A stretch of 64,000 nucleotides of DNA from Abyssibacter profundi (GCF_003151135.1 NZ_QEQK01000002.1:62001-126000); one strand, 5' to 3'. Shown: positions 52,300-61,407, numbered from the stretch's first letter. The notes: a model not told the origin generated them from the sequence alone. Translations and numbers: made by a program.

Positions 52300-53834
52300 C
52301 AGAGCTGTTTACCCGCAATCACGGCACGGAACCGCCAGAACTCGGACAGCCGGTAACCGGTGTAACGCCCCAGAATCAGGCAGCCCCCGAGCAATACCAG
52401 CAGCAGTTCGGGGAACACGAACACGAGATGGGTCAGCGTCGGGTTGCTCATCACCAAGAACCCTGCGGCGGCGACCAGTAAGCTGCCACAGCCCTGCAGC
52501 GTGGCTTCGCCCGCGCCGTGCTCTTCCCAAACCAGCGACATGCGCTCAATGGTCATCGCCAGGATCACCATGGGGAACAGGGCAATCGAGAGGCCCTTCT
52601 CCATGCCGAGCTGATGGCTGATCAGACTGACCAGCAGCATCAGGAAGATGACAATGATCAAGACCGAGGCCAGCCGGGGAACCAGCAGCAGTTTCAATCG
52701 CTCCAGGGCGAATCGCAGACCCAGTCCCAGTGCCACGATGAGCGAGAACAGAATAATGCCCCACAGCAGTTTGGTTTCGCGGAAGGCCAGGGCAATCAGG
52801 ATGGGCATGAAGGTCCCAAACGTCTTCACGCCCACGACGTTGCGTAGCAGCACGACCAGGAATGCACCGAGCGGCACCGTCAGCAAGACCTTGTAAACGT
52901 TCTGGGTTTGCACCGGCAGCGCAAACAACGAGTAATCCAGCAGCAACGAGCCGTGGTTGCGTGCCCGGTCCCGCGCGATGGAGACGATTTCCCGCTGGCT
53001 GCGCGCCACCGAGAACCGCACATCCGGCTGTGCGCCGCCGTCGACCGCGAGTAACGGGTCGTTGCCAACGCGCCAGACCAGGAAGTCGTCCGGCAGTCCG
53101 GTCTTGCCGGTGAGCGGAGACATCGGAATCCAGCGCTGCTCGTTATGGACTTCGATGTACGGCACCAGCGAGGCATCTCGGGTGCCATCGACCAGTGGCA
53201 GGCCCCAGATCACCCGGGCAGGAATTCGGGCACCCGCCAGTACATCCACCAGCCACTGCGCCCAGGCGCCGGGGCTGTTGCTGCCACTGCGTAGGCTGTC
53301 GACAGACGGGTTGCTGCCCTCGCGGTTCATGCGCTCGATGAGCGCGCGGGCGAAGGTCACGATATCTGCGGATTCGGAACGCACTTCCTCTAGCAGCGCG
53401 TTGACGGCCGCCTGGGTGGATTCGCCATAGGCAGGCACCTGCGGGTAGCCCGGGAAGGGGTCGGTATGCGTGGCCGGGCGTGTTTCGGATTCATAGACGG
53501 TGACCCGGTAATAAAGCGCCTGGGTGCCGTTGGCGCGCCGGATGGCCCACAGCGCAGCCCGGTTCAGACCACTGTCTTCCTGGCTCACACCAAATCCGCT
53601 GGAGATGAAATCCTCGTCCAACTGCTCGAAGCCCGGCGGCTGCCCAGGAATGAGCAAGGTGGCTTTCACGGGGCCGCCCCTCGCGCGGAAGGCTGCCCGG
53701 GCTTCGACGGTCCATACCGCCGCTTCCGTGCTGGGTGTTAGGGGCAGGCCCAGGCTGCGGGCCTTATACGCCGTAAGTGACAGCCCGGCGGCGATCAGCA
53801 GCGCGGCGATGATCCAGACAGGCAGGTTTCTCAA
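52299..53834 (-). CDS. Inactive transglutaminase domain fused to 7TM (UUP1 family)
   Basis: A 511-residue protein: one N-terminal helix (about 7-25), a periplasmic region (about 30-310) with a transglutaminase-like fold (SPGAWAQWLVDVLAGARIPA) where the catalytic Cys is replaced by Ala, then about seven transmembrane helices (315-500) with the signature FGTFMPILIALAFRETKL. This architecture (PF14400 plus PF14402) always travels with an ATP-grasp ligase and a retropepsin-like protein. It may bind a peptide in the periplasm and relay it to the cytoplasmic ligase. Function unproven. Confidence 0.9.
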   Translation of the reverse strand: MRNLPVWIIAALLIAAGLSLTAYKARSLGLPLTPSTEAAVWTVEARAAFRARGGPVKATLLIPGQPPGFEQLDEDFISSGFGVSQEDSGLNRAALWAIRRANGTQALYYRVTVYESETRPATHTDPFPGYPQVPAYGESTQAAVNALLEEVRSESADIVTFARALIERMNREGSNPSVDSLRSGSNSPGAWAQWLVDVLAGARIPARVIWGLPLVDGTRDASLVPYIEVHNEQRWIPMSPLTGKTGLPDDFLVWRVGNDPLLAVDGGAQPDVRFSVARSQREIVSIARDRARNHGSLLLDYSLFALPVQTQNVYKVLLTVPLGAFLVVLLRNVVGVKTFGTFMPILIALAFRETKLLWGIILFSLIVALGLGLRFALERLKLLLVPRLASVLIIVIFLMLLVSLISHQLGMEKGLSIALFPMVILAMTIERMSLVWEEHGAGEATLQGCGSLLVAAAGFLVMSNPTLTHLVFVFPELLLVLLGGCLILGRYTGYRLSEFWRFRAVIAGKQL

Positions 53835-53931
53835 GATCGCTGCTCCGGGCAGGCAGCCGCAGAGTCTGCGGCGGGCTTGATGGCTAACATGGGTCCAACT
53901 CCCTTTGAAGGCTGGCCGGCAGAGTCCCCGC

Positions 53932-54441
53932 CTAGCGGCAGGCAGCCTGGGTCATAAAGGTGGCCGCCGGGTCCACAACCGCGACGTCTTCGAGAAAACG
54001 CCGCCCCAGCAGCACGGGATAGATAAAGCTGCCACGATCGGCCAGCGAGAACTGCGTTCTGCGTCGGCGACCGTCAAAACAGAACTCCAGCTCAACCACA
54101 GCGCGACGAGAACTGGGGTCGTCATGGTCCTTGATGCGCACGCTGCGTGTCAGAGGCGCTTCGGTTTCGATACGGTGCACTTCGTCGTCGGCATCTTCCA
54201 GCACCAGCGTAAAACGGACCCAGCGCTCATCATCTTTCTCGAAGCGCTCAATGTCTTCAGCATAAATCGATGAGGTCAGCGCCCCGGTGTCGAGCTTGGC
54301 TGAAACGACGATGTCCCAAGGCAGGACGGTCATTTTCTCGACCCAGCCTGCGATGACCTTGCCGGGCGTGCGGCTGTCCGCGGCCACTGTTTGAGGAGCC
54401 AGCGCCGCCAGTACCAACGCTGTGCTGAGGAACCTTCGCAT
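53932..54441 (-). CDS. Retropepsin-like (ATP-dependent zinc protease family, PF05618) protein, exported
   Basis: A 169-residue protein. A signal peptide (cleavage near TVAAD, about 21) is followed by a single-domain aspartic-protease fold with active-site-like motif AKLDTGALTSSI (D51-T-G-A) and the late flap-like YPVLLGRRFLEDVAVVD. The family name (zinc protease, RimB-like) is historical; the DTGA motif indicates a dimeric retropepsin. It lies 97 bp upstream of the transglutaminase-7TM gene on the same strand. The ATG at 54441 gives the signal peptide; the frame is open to 54501. Confidence 0.88.
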   Translation of the reverse strand: MRRFLSTALVLAALAPQTVAADSRTPGKVIAGWVEKMTVLPWDIVVSAKLDTGALTSSIYAEDIERFEKDDERWVRFTLVLEDADDEVHRIETEAPLTRSVRIKDHDDPSSRRAVVELEFCFDGRRRRTQFSLADRGSFIYPVLLGRRFLEDVAVVDPAATFMTQAACR

Positions 54442-54561
54442 GGCGAGATGCGTCTGTTGAGTGCCTGGCGAGAGTCTATGGAATCGCCAAGCGCTTCGCA
54501 CGATCGGGCGCTAGGGGCGGTGATTCGCCAGCCAGGCATGACCTTGATAGCTTGGAGTCGC

Positions 54562-55983
54562 ATGAACCATTGCAGATCGCATCGTTGGCCAATTCTTGTC
54601 TTGTTGGCAGGGGTTGTTCCTGCGCTGTCCGCCCAGCAGCCCACCGAGCCGCGCGCGGAGGCAGACCGAACAACAGCGCAGCCAAGCGCACAGCCGGATA
54701 CGCAAGACACGCAGGTTAAGGCCCCCGCAGCTGCGGCTGAGGCCGCAGCGGTCCCGGTGACCGCCCCAGAACCCACCCCAGCGCCCCCTGCAGTTCAAGC
54801 GTTCGAGTTGCTTGGGGAGGCTGTGCAGCCGGGGACTTGGCGCCAGCTTGCCTGGTCGGCCAGTTATCACTTCGGCGAGCTGGGTGGTGCCACGCCGGTG
54901 CTGGTCTCCCACGGGGCCGAGCCGGGTCCGGTGTTGTGCCTGACAGGCGCCGTGCATGGGGACGAACTCAACGGCATCGAAATCATTCGTCGTGTGGTGC
55001 ACTCGCTGGACCCCAAAGGGCTGTCCGGAACGGTGATCGGTGTGCCGATTGTCAATCTGGCGGGTTTTCAGCGGAACTCGCGCTATCTGCCAGACCGGCG
55101 TGATCTGAACCGCTACTTCCCCGGTTCGCCAACTGGCAGTCTGGCATCCCGCGTTGCCCATTCGTTTTTTACCCAGATCATCGAACGGTGCGATCGTTTG
55201 GCCGATCTACATACCGGTTCGTTCCACCGCACCAATCTTCCGCAGCTTCGCGCGGATTTGAGTAATCCAGCGGTGGTGGAGCTGAGTCGCGGCTTTGGAG
55301 GCATTGCGGTGCTGCAAACCCAGGGCGCAAAGGGCACGCTGCGTCGCGCTGCGGTCGATGCCGGCATACCGGCCGTGACGCTGGAGGCGGGTGAGCCGTT
55401 GCGATTGCAGCCACAACAGGTGGATCAGGGGGTCCGCGGCATCGAAACCCTGATGCACAAGCTCGGCATGATCAACCGTCAGCGCAACTGGCCGAACCCG
55501 CAGCCGGTGTTTTACGAGTCCTACTGGGTGCGCTCGGACCATGGCGGCATCTTGCTGACCCAGGTGGATGTGGGCGATGTGGTTCGTGAGGGGACGGTGC
55601 TGGGCACGGTGACCGATCCGATTACCAACGTGCGGCATGAGGTGTTGTCTCCGTATCGCGGGCGGATCCTGGGCATGGCGCTTAATCAGGTGGTCATGCC
55701 GGGGTTTGCCGCGTTCAGGGTCGGGATCCAGACCACGGAGGAGGCCGTGCAGGAAGAGGCCGCGACTGCCGCTGACACGCAGCCCGTGCCGGCGCAAGAG
55801 GCCCGCGATGACACCTCCGAAATCGAACGCCCCCCGCCGGAACGCGCCGAGGAGATGCCGCCCCGCATCGAGGGCGATGACGCGCCCGAGGAGGAGTCGG
55901 GCGAGGGGGGTCCTGCGGCGCCGGAGCGCGCAGGCGAAACCGACGACGCGCCGGCTGCTGTGGCCGCACCTCCTGAGCCTTGA
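54562..55983 (+). CDS. Exported M14-type succinylglutamate desuccinylase/aspartoacylase family protein
   Basis: A 473-residue exported zinc hydrolase. It has a signal peptide to about residue 24 (VVPALSAQQ) and a Pro/Ala-rich spacer (25-78). The AstE/AspA-type domain has zinc ligands H132 and E135 (GAVHGDELNG), a third His in LADLHTGSFHR, and the catalytic Glu likely in VTLEAGEPL. An AspA-like beta-domain follows (QVDVGDVVREGTVLG), then an acidic Pro/Glu-rich tail of about 80 residues. It is divergent from the retropepsin gene; homologues commonly accompany this cassette, so it may remove what the ligase adds. GGAG 5 nt before ATG 54562 supports the start. Confidence 0.87.
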   Translation: MNHCRSHRWPILVLLAGVVPALSAQQPTEPRAEADRTTAQPSAQPDTQDTQVKAPAAAAEAAAVPVTAPEPTPAPPAVQAFELLGEAVQPGTWRQLAWSASYHFGELGGATPVLVSHGAEPGPVLCLTGAVHGDELNGIEIIRRVVHSLDPKGLSGTVIGVPIVNLAGFQRNSRYLPDRRDLNRYFPGSPTGSLASRVAHSFFTQIIERCDRLADLHTGSFHRTNLPQLRADLSNPAVVELSRGFGGIAVLQTQGAKGTLRRAAVDAGIPAVTLEAGEPLRLQPQQVDQGVRGIETLMHKLGMINRQRNWPNPQPVFYESYWVRSDHGGILLTQVDVGDVVREGTVLGTVTDPITNVRHEVLSPYRGRILGMALNQVVMPGFAAFRVGIQTTEEAVQEEAATAADTQPVPAQEARDDTSEIERPPPERAEEMPPRIEGDDAPEEESGEGGPAAPERAGETDDAPAAVAAPPEP

Positions 55984-56021
55984 GTCACCCCAGGCGCCCG
56001 ACCGGCGGCCAAGCTAAAACT

Positions 56022-56071
56022 TGACGCTGGTGTCATGAATTCGCCATCCTCGAAAAATGACGCAAGTGTCA
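56022..56071 (+). promoter_or_regulatory. Duplicated operator upstream of the monooxygenase-tetR operon
   Basis: Two copies of the imperfect palindrome TGACGC-N2-GTGTCA lie at 56022-56035 and 56058-56071, with centres 36 bp apart. The first overlaps a -35-like TTGACG (56021-56026); the second lies between the expected -10 region and the ribosome site of the ATG at 56089. This arrangement fits repression by the TetR protein encoded by the second gene of the operon. Confidence 0.65.
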
Positions 56072-56088
56072 TTTATGAGGAGACGACC

Positions 56089-57471
56089 ATGAATAAGAAC
56101 GAACGCATCGCCGTCATCGGCGCCGGGCCATCTGGCATCACGGCCGCAAAGAATGTGATCGAGGCGGGCTATGGGGACGGGCTCACCCTGTTCGAGATGT
56201 CCGATCAAGTCGGTGGCAACTGGGTGTTCCGGGATGAGCCCAGCCATTCCAGCGTCTACGAAACCACCCACATCATCAGTTCCAAGTACTGGTCGGCCTA
56301 CGAGGATTTTCCGTTCCCGGAAGGCACGCCCGACTATCCGTCGCATCGCCATCTGCTGAAGTATTTCCAGGACTATGCCGAGCATTTCGGCGTGCTGGAG
56401 CGCACGGAGTTCAACACCCGAGTGGATTCGGCCGTGCGTCGTGACGACGGGTTGTGGGAATTGACCGTGACAGGCCCCAAGGGCTCACGTACCGAGGTGT
56501 TCGATCACCTAATGGTGTCCAACGGGCATCACTGGAATCCGCGTATGCCGGAGCTGCCGGGCGAGTTCGCCGGCGAAGTGATGCATTCGCACCAGTTCAA
56601 AAAGGCCGCGCCCTTTGCGGGCAAGCGGGTGCTGGTGGTCGGCGGGGGCAACTCCGCTGCAGATGTCGCGGTGGAATGCTCGCGCGTGGCCGAGAACGTG
56701 TGCATCAGCATGCGTCGCGGCTACTGGTTCCTGCCCAAATTCATGATGGGTAAACCGGGTGATGTGGTGTATCACAAGACGGAATGGATGCCGTCGTGGC
56801 TGCGTCAGAAGTTGCTCACGCTGAGCGTGCGGTTGGTGCAGGGCAAGAACGCCGACTACGGCCTGGAGGAACCTGAGTACTCGATTCTCCAGGGGCATCC
56901 CACGCTGAACTCCGAACTGATGTACTTCATCGGCCACGGTGAGTTGCAGCCACGCCGCGGTATCCAGGCGATTGACGGGCATACGGTGACCTTTACCGAC
57001 GGCCGGCAGGACGACTTCGACGTCATCATCTGTGCGACGGGCTACCGCACGACCTTCCCGTTCTTCGACAAATCGTTCATCGACTGGGAGGAGGCGACGC
57101 AGATCCCGCTTTATCGCAAAATGTTCCACGCCGACTACGACAACCTGTTCTTTATCGGGCTGTTCCAGCCTCTGGGTTGCATCTGGCCGCTATCGGACTA
57201 CCAGGCCAAGCTGGCGATGAAGGCGATCACGGGCGAGTGGCAGCGACCGGATAACCTCGCCGACAAGATTGCCGAAGAGCTCAGCAGCCCGCATTACGAC
57301 TTTGTGGCGCATACCAAGCACGCGGTCGAGGTGGACTACACGCGCTTCCGCCGTGAGTTGCTGGATGAGCTCAAGACCGCAGGCTCGGGTCCTTATGTGT
57401 CCCAGGTCGATCGCAGTGGTGCGGCCGCCGAACCGGAGACGCCCAAGTACTCGCATCGGAAGGCGGCGTGA
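56089..57471 (+). CDS. Flavin-containing monooxygenase
   Basis: A 460-residue class B flavoprotein monooxygenase. It has the FAD motif VIGAGPSG (11-16), the FMO-type segment AGEVMHSHQFKKAAPFAGK, the NADPH motif VVGGGNSAADVA, and a late IICATGYRTTFPF. It oxidises a soft nucleophile (N or S) or performs Baeyer-Villiger chemistry; bacterial relatives act on trimethylamine or indole, but the substrate here is unknown. The ATG at 56089 has GAGGAGA upstream; the ATG at 56035 would put the second operator in the coding region. It is followed, with overlap, by the TetR gene. Confidence 0.88.
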   Translation: MNKNERIAVIGAGPSGITAAKNVIEAGYGDGLTLFEMSDQVGGNWVFRDEPSHSSVYETTHIISSKYWSAYEDFPFPEGTPDYPSHRHLLKYFQDYAEHFGVLERTEFNTRVDSAVRRDDGLWELTVTGPKGSRTEVFDHLMVSNGHHWNPRMPELPGEFAGEVMHSHQFKKAAPFAGKRVLVVGGGNSAADVAVECSRVAENVCISMRRGYWFLPKFMMGKPGDVVYHKTEWMPSWLRQKLLTLSVRLVQGKNADYGLEEPEYSILQGHPTLNSELMYFIGHGELQPRRGIQAIDGHTVTFTDGRQDDFDVIICATGYRTTFPFFDKSFIDWEEATQIPLYRKMFHADYDNLFFIGLFQPLGCIWPLSDYQAKLAMKAITGEWQRPDNLADKIAEELSSPHYDFVAHTKHAVEVDYTRFRRELLDELKTAGSGPYVSQVDRSGAAAEPETPKYSHRKAA

Positions 57472-58082
57472 GTGCAACGGTCCAGGCACGTCCGCTGAGC
57501 CGACGAGAGCAGAACAAAGCCGCTAACCGGTCGGCGATACTGGCGGCCGCCCGGCGGCTGTTCATCGAGCGTGGGTTCGATGCGGTGAACGTGCGCGACA
57601 TCGTGCGCGGAACCCACCTGGCGGCCGGCACCTTCTACAACTATTTCCCGGACAAGGAGTCTGTTTTTCGTGCCCTGGTGGACGAACAAATGGCCTCTCT
57701 AACGGTGCAGCTGACCAGCATCCGGCAGTCGGCGGATTCATTAGAGGTGTTTCTGCACGCGACCTACGCGCTGGTGTTCCGTACTGCGTTGGATGAACCG
57801 CTGTTCTACCAGTTCATCTTTCGCAATCAGGCGGTGATGCAGGACATGTACGAAGGTAGCGTGCTGGGACTATCCGTTCATGCCCTGCGCCAGGACATCG
57901 AAGCGGCCCAGGCCCGTGGGCTGATTGACGCAGACATCGATGCCGATTACCTGGCGGCCGCGTTCTACGGCGTCGGCTTTGAACTGGGCCGGGAGCTGGT
58001 GTCTCGCGAGACCCCGGACCCGGATGCTGTCGCAGCCTTGGCGACACGTATTTTTCTCGCTGGCGTGGCGCCGCAAAGCTGA
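57468..58082 (+). CDS. TetR family transcriptional regulator
   Basis: A 204-residue regulator. The HTH (about 17-63) reads RSAILAAARRLFIERGFDAV then GTHLAAGTFYNYFPDKESVF. The C-terminal domain is helical. Translation starts at GTG 57468, overlapping the monooxygenase stop (GTGA). It most likely represses its own operon through the two TGACGC-N2-GTGTCA sites, and may also act on the different inverted repeat before the next gene. Confidence 0.9.
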   Translation: MSATVQARPLSRREQNKAANRSAILAAARRLFIERGFDAVNVRDIVRGTHLAAGTFYNYFPDKESVFRALVDEQMASLTVQLTSIRQSADSLEVFLHATYALVFRTALDEPLFYQFIFRNQAVMQDMYEGSVLGLSVHALRQDIEAAQARGLIDADIDADYLAAAFYGVGFELGRELVSRETPDPDAVAALATRIFLAGVAPQS

Positions 58083-58161
58083 ACCGAACCTGGGCTGGCG
58101 CGGGATCGCCCAGCCCAGGTCAGATTGCGCGACCGGGACAGACTCGCCTGGGTCAGGCTAT

Positions 58162-58181
58162 GGTGTACCTGTTTGTACACC
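58162..58181 (+). promoter_or_regulatory. Inverted repeat before the TPP enzyme gene
   Basis: GGTGTAC-N6-GTACACC is a perfect 7-bp inverted repeat, ending 36 nt before the TTG start at 58218. Its location in the promoter region suggests an operator. It differs from the operator pair upstream of the monooxygenase, so a different regulator is possible. Confidence 0.5.
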
Positions 58182-58217
58182 GTTAGATTGGCCGCACATC
58201 CAAGCGAGAGCACTGCG

Positions 58218-59870
58218 TTGAAAACATCAGATCTGCTGGTCCGCTGCCTGGAGCGAGAGGGCATCGAGTACGTCTTCGGTGTGCCCGGCGAGGAGAACGC
58301 CGATTTCATGCTGTCGCTGGAAGACTCCAGCATCCAATTCATCTTGACCCGGCATGAGCAGGGTGCGGCCTTCATGGCGGAAGCCTATGGCCGCCTGACC
58401 GGAAATCCGGCGGTCTGTCTGGGGACGCTGGGGCCGGGAGCGACCAATCTGCTAACCGGAGTCGCCGATGCCAATATGGATCGCGCACCGCTGATCTGCA
58501 TTACCGGGCAGGGCGCAACCAGCCGGCAGCACAAGGAAAGCCACCAGATCATGAATGTGGTGGATATGTATGAGCCGGTGACCAAATGGTCGCAGACCAT
58601 TACCGACCCGGATGCCGTGCCGGAGATCGTTCGCAAGGCGGTCAGAGTGGCACGGCGTGAAAAACCCGGCGCCGTGCTCATCGAACTGCCGGAGAATCTG
58701 GCCAAGCGCGATGCGGCCACCGATCCGATCGAACCACGCCGTTTCCGCCGCCCGGTGCCTGACGACAAGATTGTCGATCGCGCCTACGAGCTGCTGCGCA
58801 CCGCGCGCTCACCCGTGATTATTGCGGGCAACGGGGCCATACGCCGGCGCGCCTCCCACCAGCTGCGACAGCTTTGTGAGCGCACGGGAATCGGCGTCAT
58901 GAGCACCTTCATGGGTAAGGGGGCCGTCGACATGGACGCTCCGTACTCGCTGTTCACCATTGGCTTGGGCCAGCGGGACTACGTCGTCGATGCTCTGGAG
59001 GCGGCCGATGTGGTGATCACGCTGGGCTACGACATGGTGGAATATCCCCCCAGCCGGTGGAATGCCGGGGGCGACCGCTGTGCCGTGATTCACATCGACT
59101 TCGAGCCGGCCGAGATCGACCGCGACTATCACCCGGATGTCGAGGTCGTGGGCGATCTGGCGCATTGCCTGTGGATGCTTAACAAGCGCTTCGAGCGTGA
59201 CGGCGTGCCGGAGTATGACTTCGCCACCCAGGCGGATGTTCGCGCGCGCATGCTGGCCGAGTTTCGCGAGCATGCCGACGACGATGGCGAAGGGCCGATC
59301 CGTCCGCAAAAAGCCATCTGGGACGTGCGCCAGGCATTGTCCGCCGGCGACATTCTGTTATCGGGCGTCGGCGCCCACAAAATGTGGATTGCGCGTTACT
59401 ACCATTGCCATGAACCGAATTGCTGCCTGATTCCCAATGGGTTTTGCTCCATGGGACAGCCCTTGCCCGGGGCCATTGCCGCGCATCTGGTGCATCCGGA
59501 TCGCAAGATTCTTGGCATTGCCGGAGACGGTGATTTCCTGATGAACGTCCAGGAAATGGAGACAGCCACCCGCCTGAACGCAGATATCACCCTGCTGGTC
59601 TGGGAAGACGGCGGCTACGGGCTGATTTCCTGGAAGCAGCAGGATGAATTCAACCGGCACACCAACCTGTCGTTCGGCAACCCAGATTGGTTGCAGCTGG
59701 CCGCAAGCTTTGGCTGGCAGGGTGCTTATGTGCAGCGCGCCGCCGACCTCAAGCCGGCACTCGAAGCGGCCCTGGCTCACCGCGGGCCCTCGCTGGTGGT
59801 CATGCCGGTGGACTACCGGGAAAACCAGAAGCTGACCGAACGGCTGGGCCGGATCAAAGTCAACAACTAG
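58218..59870 (+). CDS. Acetolactate synthase large subunit-like TPP enzyme
   Basis: A 550-residue thiamine-diphosphate enzyme. It has the cofactor-activating Glu in LTRHEQGAAFMAEAYGR, the central domain (SPVIIAGNGAIRRR), and the C-terminal TPP motif GDGDFLMNVQEMETATRLN. It has no small regulatory subunit next to it, and its partner is an aldehyde dehydrogenase. It is therefore probably a catabolic acetolactate synthase, carboligase or decarboxylase and not IlvB of valine synthesis. The frame opens at 58125, but the conserved start is KTSDLLVRCLEREG, so the TTG at 58218 is chosen. Confidence 0.85.
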   Translation: MKTSDLLVRCLEREGIEYVFGVPGEENADFMLSLEDSSIQFILTRHEQGAAFMAEAYGRLTGNPAVCLGTLGPGATNLLTGVADANMDRAPLICITGQGATSRQHKESHQIMNVVDMYEPVTKWSQTITDPDAVPEIVRKAVRVARREKPGAVLIELPENLAKRDAATDPIEPRRFRRPVPDDKIVDRAYELLRTARSPVIIAGNGAIRRRASHQLRQLCERTGIGVMSTFMGKGAVDMDAPYSLFTIGLGQRDYVVDALEAADVVITLGYDMVEYPPSRWNAGGDRCAVIHIDFEPAEIDRDYHPDVEVVGDLAHCLWMLNKRFERDGVPEYDFATQADVRARMLAEFREHADDDGEGPIRPQKAIWDVRQALSAGDILLSGVGAHKMWIARYYHCHEPNCCLIPNGFCSMGQPLPGAIAAHLVHPDRKILGIAGDGDFLMNVQEMETATRLNADITLLVWEDGGYGLISWKQQDEFNRHTNLSFGNPDWLQLAASFGWQGAYVQRAADLKPALEAALAHRGPSLVVMPVDYRENQKLTERLGRIKVNN

Positions 59871-59939
59871 GACGGACAGGCCAACGGGCGGCGAGGGCCA
59901 CGCCCGGTGGCGGTCGCACCCCATCATCCAGGAGGACGC

Positions 59940-61370
59940 ATGCTGAAGGATCAATACCCCTATTACCTTGCCAACAAGCCGGTTCAGGCCAATGCCGAGC
60001 TGGAGGTCACGGACAAGTACCGCGGTCAGGTGGCGACCCGCGTTGCCCTGGCCGACGCCCAGGCGCTGGATCAGGCCATCGCCGCAGCCGAGGCCGCAAC
60101 CCCTGCGATGGCCGCGCTTAAGCCCTATCAGCGACGGGAGGTGCTGGAGCATTGTGTCAGCCGGTTCCGTGCGCGATTCGATGAGCTGGCCGAGAGTCTC
60201 TGCATTGAAGCCGGCAAGCCGATCAAGGACGCCGAGGGCGAGGTCACGCGCTTGATCGAGACCTTTCGCGTCGCCGCGGCAGAGACCGAGCGGGATATCG
60301 GCGCGGTGGTGCCGCTGGCCAATGCCGCGCGTGCCGCCGCCTACGAGGGCATGTACAAGCGTGTGCCCATCGGCCCCTGTGCCTTTATTTCGCCGTTCAA
60401 CTTTCCCCTGAACCTCGCCGCCCACAAGGTGGCACCGGCCATTGCTGCGGGCTGTCCTTTCGTGCTCAAGCCGGCATCGCGCACGCCCATCGGAGCGCTG
60501 ATCATCGGGGAAACGCTGGCCGAGACAGACCTGCCGGAAGGCGCCTTCTCCATCCTGCCGATGACGCGCAAGGCCGCGGATGCACTGGTCGAGGATGACC
60601 GGCTCAAGCTGCTGTCGTTTACCGGCTCAGACACGGTGGGCTGGGAGCTCAAGGCCCGCGCCGGCAAAAAGAAGGTCGTGATGGAACTGGGGGGCAACGC
60701 CGCCTGCATCATCGATGAGACCTGGGACGATCTCGATGACGCCGTCGCCCGTTTGATCATCGGGGCGTTCTACCAGTCCGGCCAGAGCTGCATCGGCGTG
60801 CAGCGGGTGCTGATCCATCGTAGTCGATATGAGGCCGTGCGCGACCGGTTCGTCGAGGCCGCAAGCCAGCTCAAGGCCGGTGACCCCAGTGACCGGGAGA
60901 CCTTCATCGGGCCGATGATCTCGGAAGGTGAGGCCGAGCGGCTGCATGGCTGGATTCAGGAGGCCGAAGCCGCTGGAGGCCGCATCCTCTGTGGCGGTGG
61001 GCGCGATGGGGCCATGCTGCAGGCGACGCTGATGGAAAACGTGGATGACGACCAAAGACTGGTGACCGAGGAAGCCTTCGGGCCGGCGGCCGTACTGTCC
61101 AGCTTTGACGATTTCGACGAGGCGCTAGCGGCGGTCAACAACAGCCGATTCGGCTTGCAGGCGGGCGTGTTTACGCAGGACCTTTATCGAATGCAACGAG
61201 CTTGGGACCACCTCGATGTCGGTGGTGTGATCATCGGCGATGTGCCGTCCTGGCGCACGGATCAGATGCCTTACGGCGGGGTCAAGGACAGCGGGCTGGG
61301 GCGCGAGGGCCTGCGCTTTGCCATCGACGACATGTCCGAGATCCGTCTGCTGGCGATCCGTACGCCCTGA
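59940..61370 (+). CDS. NAD(P)-dependent aldehyde dehydrogenase
   Basis: A 476-residue ALDH superfamily enzyme with the general base E249 (VVMELGGNAAC) and the catalytic C284 (SGQSCIGVQRV). Other parts are ISPFNFPLNLAAHK, FTGSDTVGW and EEAFGPAAVL. CCAGGAGGACGC just upstream gives a strong ribosome site for ATG 59940. It lies 69 bp after the TPP enzyme gene and is probably co-transcribed; the TPP enzyme could form an aldehyde or hydroxyketone that this enzyme oxidises. Substrate unknown. Confidence 0.9.
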   Translation: MLKDQYPYYLANKPVQANAELEVTDKYRGQVATRVALADAQALDQAIAAAEAATPAMAALKPYQRREVLEHCVSRFRARFDELAESLCIEAGKPIKDAEGEVTRLIETFRVAAAETERDIGAVVPLANAARAAAYEGMYKRVPIGPCAFISPFNFPLNLAAHKVAPAIAAGCPFVLKPASRTPIGALIIGETLAETDLPEGAFSILPMTRKAADALVEDDRLKLLSFTGSDTVGWELKARAGKKKVVMELGGNAACIIDETWDDLDDAVARLIIGAFYQSGQSCIGVQRVLIHRSRYEAVRDRFVEAASQLKAGDPSDRETFIGPMISEGEAERLHGWIQEAEAAGGRILCGGGRDGAMLQATLMENVDDDQRLVTEEAFGPAAVLSSFDDFDEALAAVNNSRFGLQAGVFTQDLYRMQRAWDHLDVGGVIIGDVPSWRTDQMPYGGVKDSGLGREGLRFAIDDMSEIRLLAIRTP

Positions 61371-61407
61371 GTTGTCAGGCGCCTTGGGTCGGCGGCGGTA
61401 GAACGCG

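Noticed and set aside
54391-54561. N-terminal extension of the M14 gene upstream of 54562
   Set aside because: It would overlap the divergent retropepsin gene's start and lacks a signal peptide. The ATG at 54562 has GGAG and a proper signal peptide.
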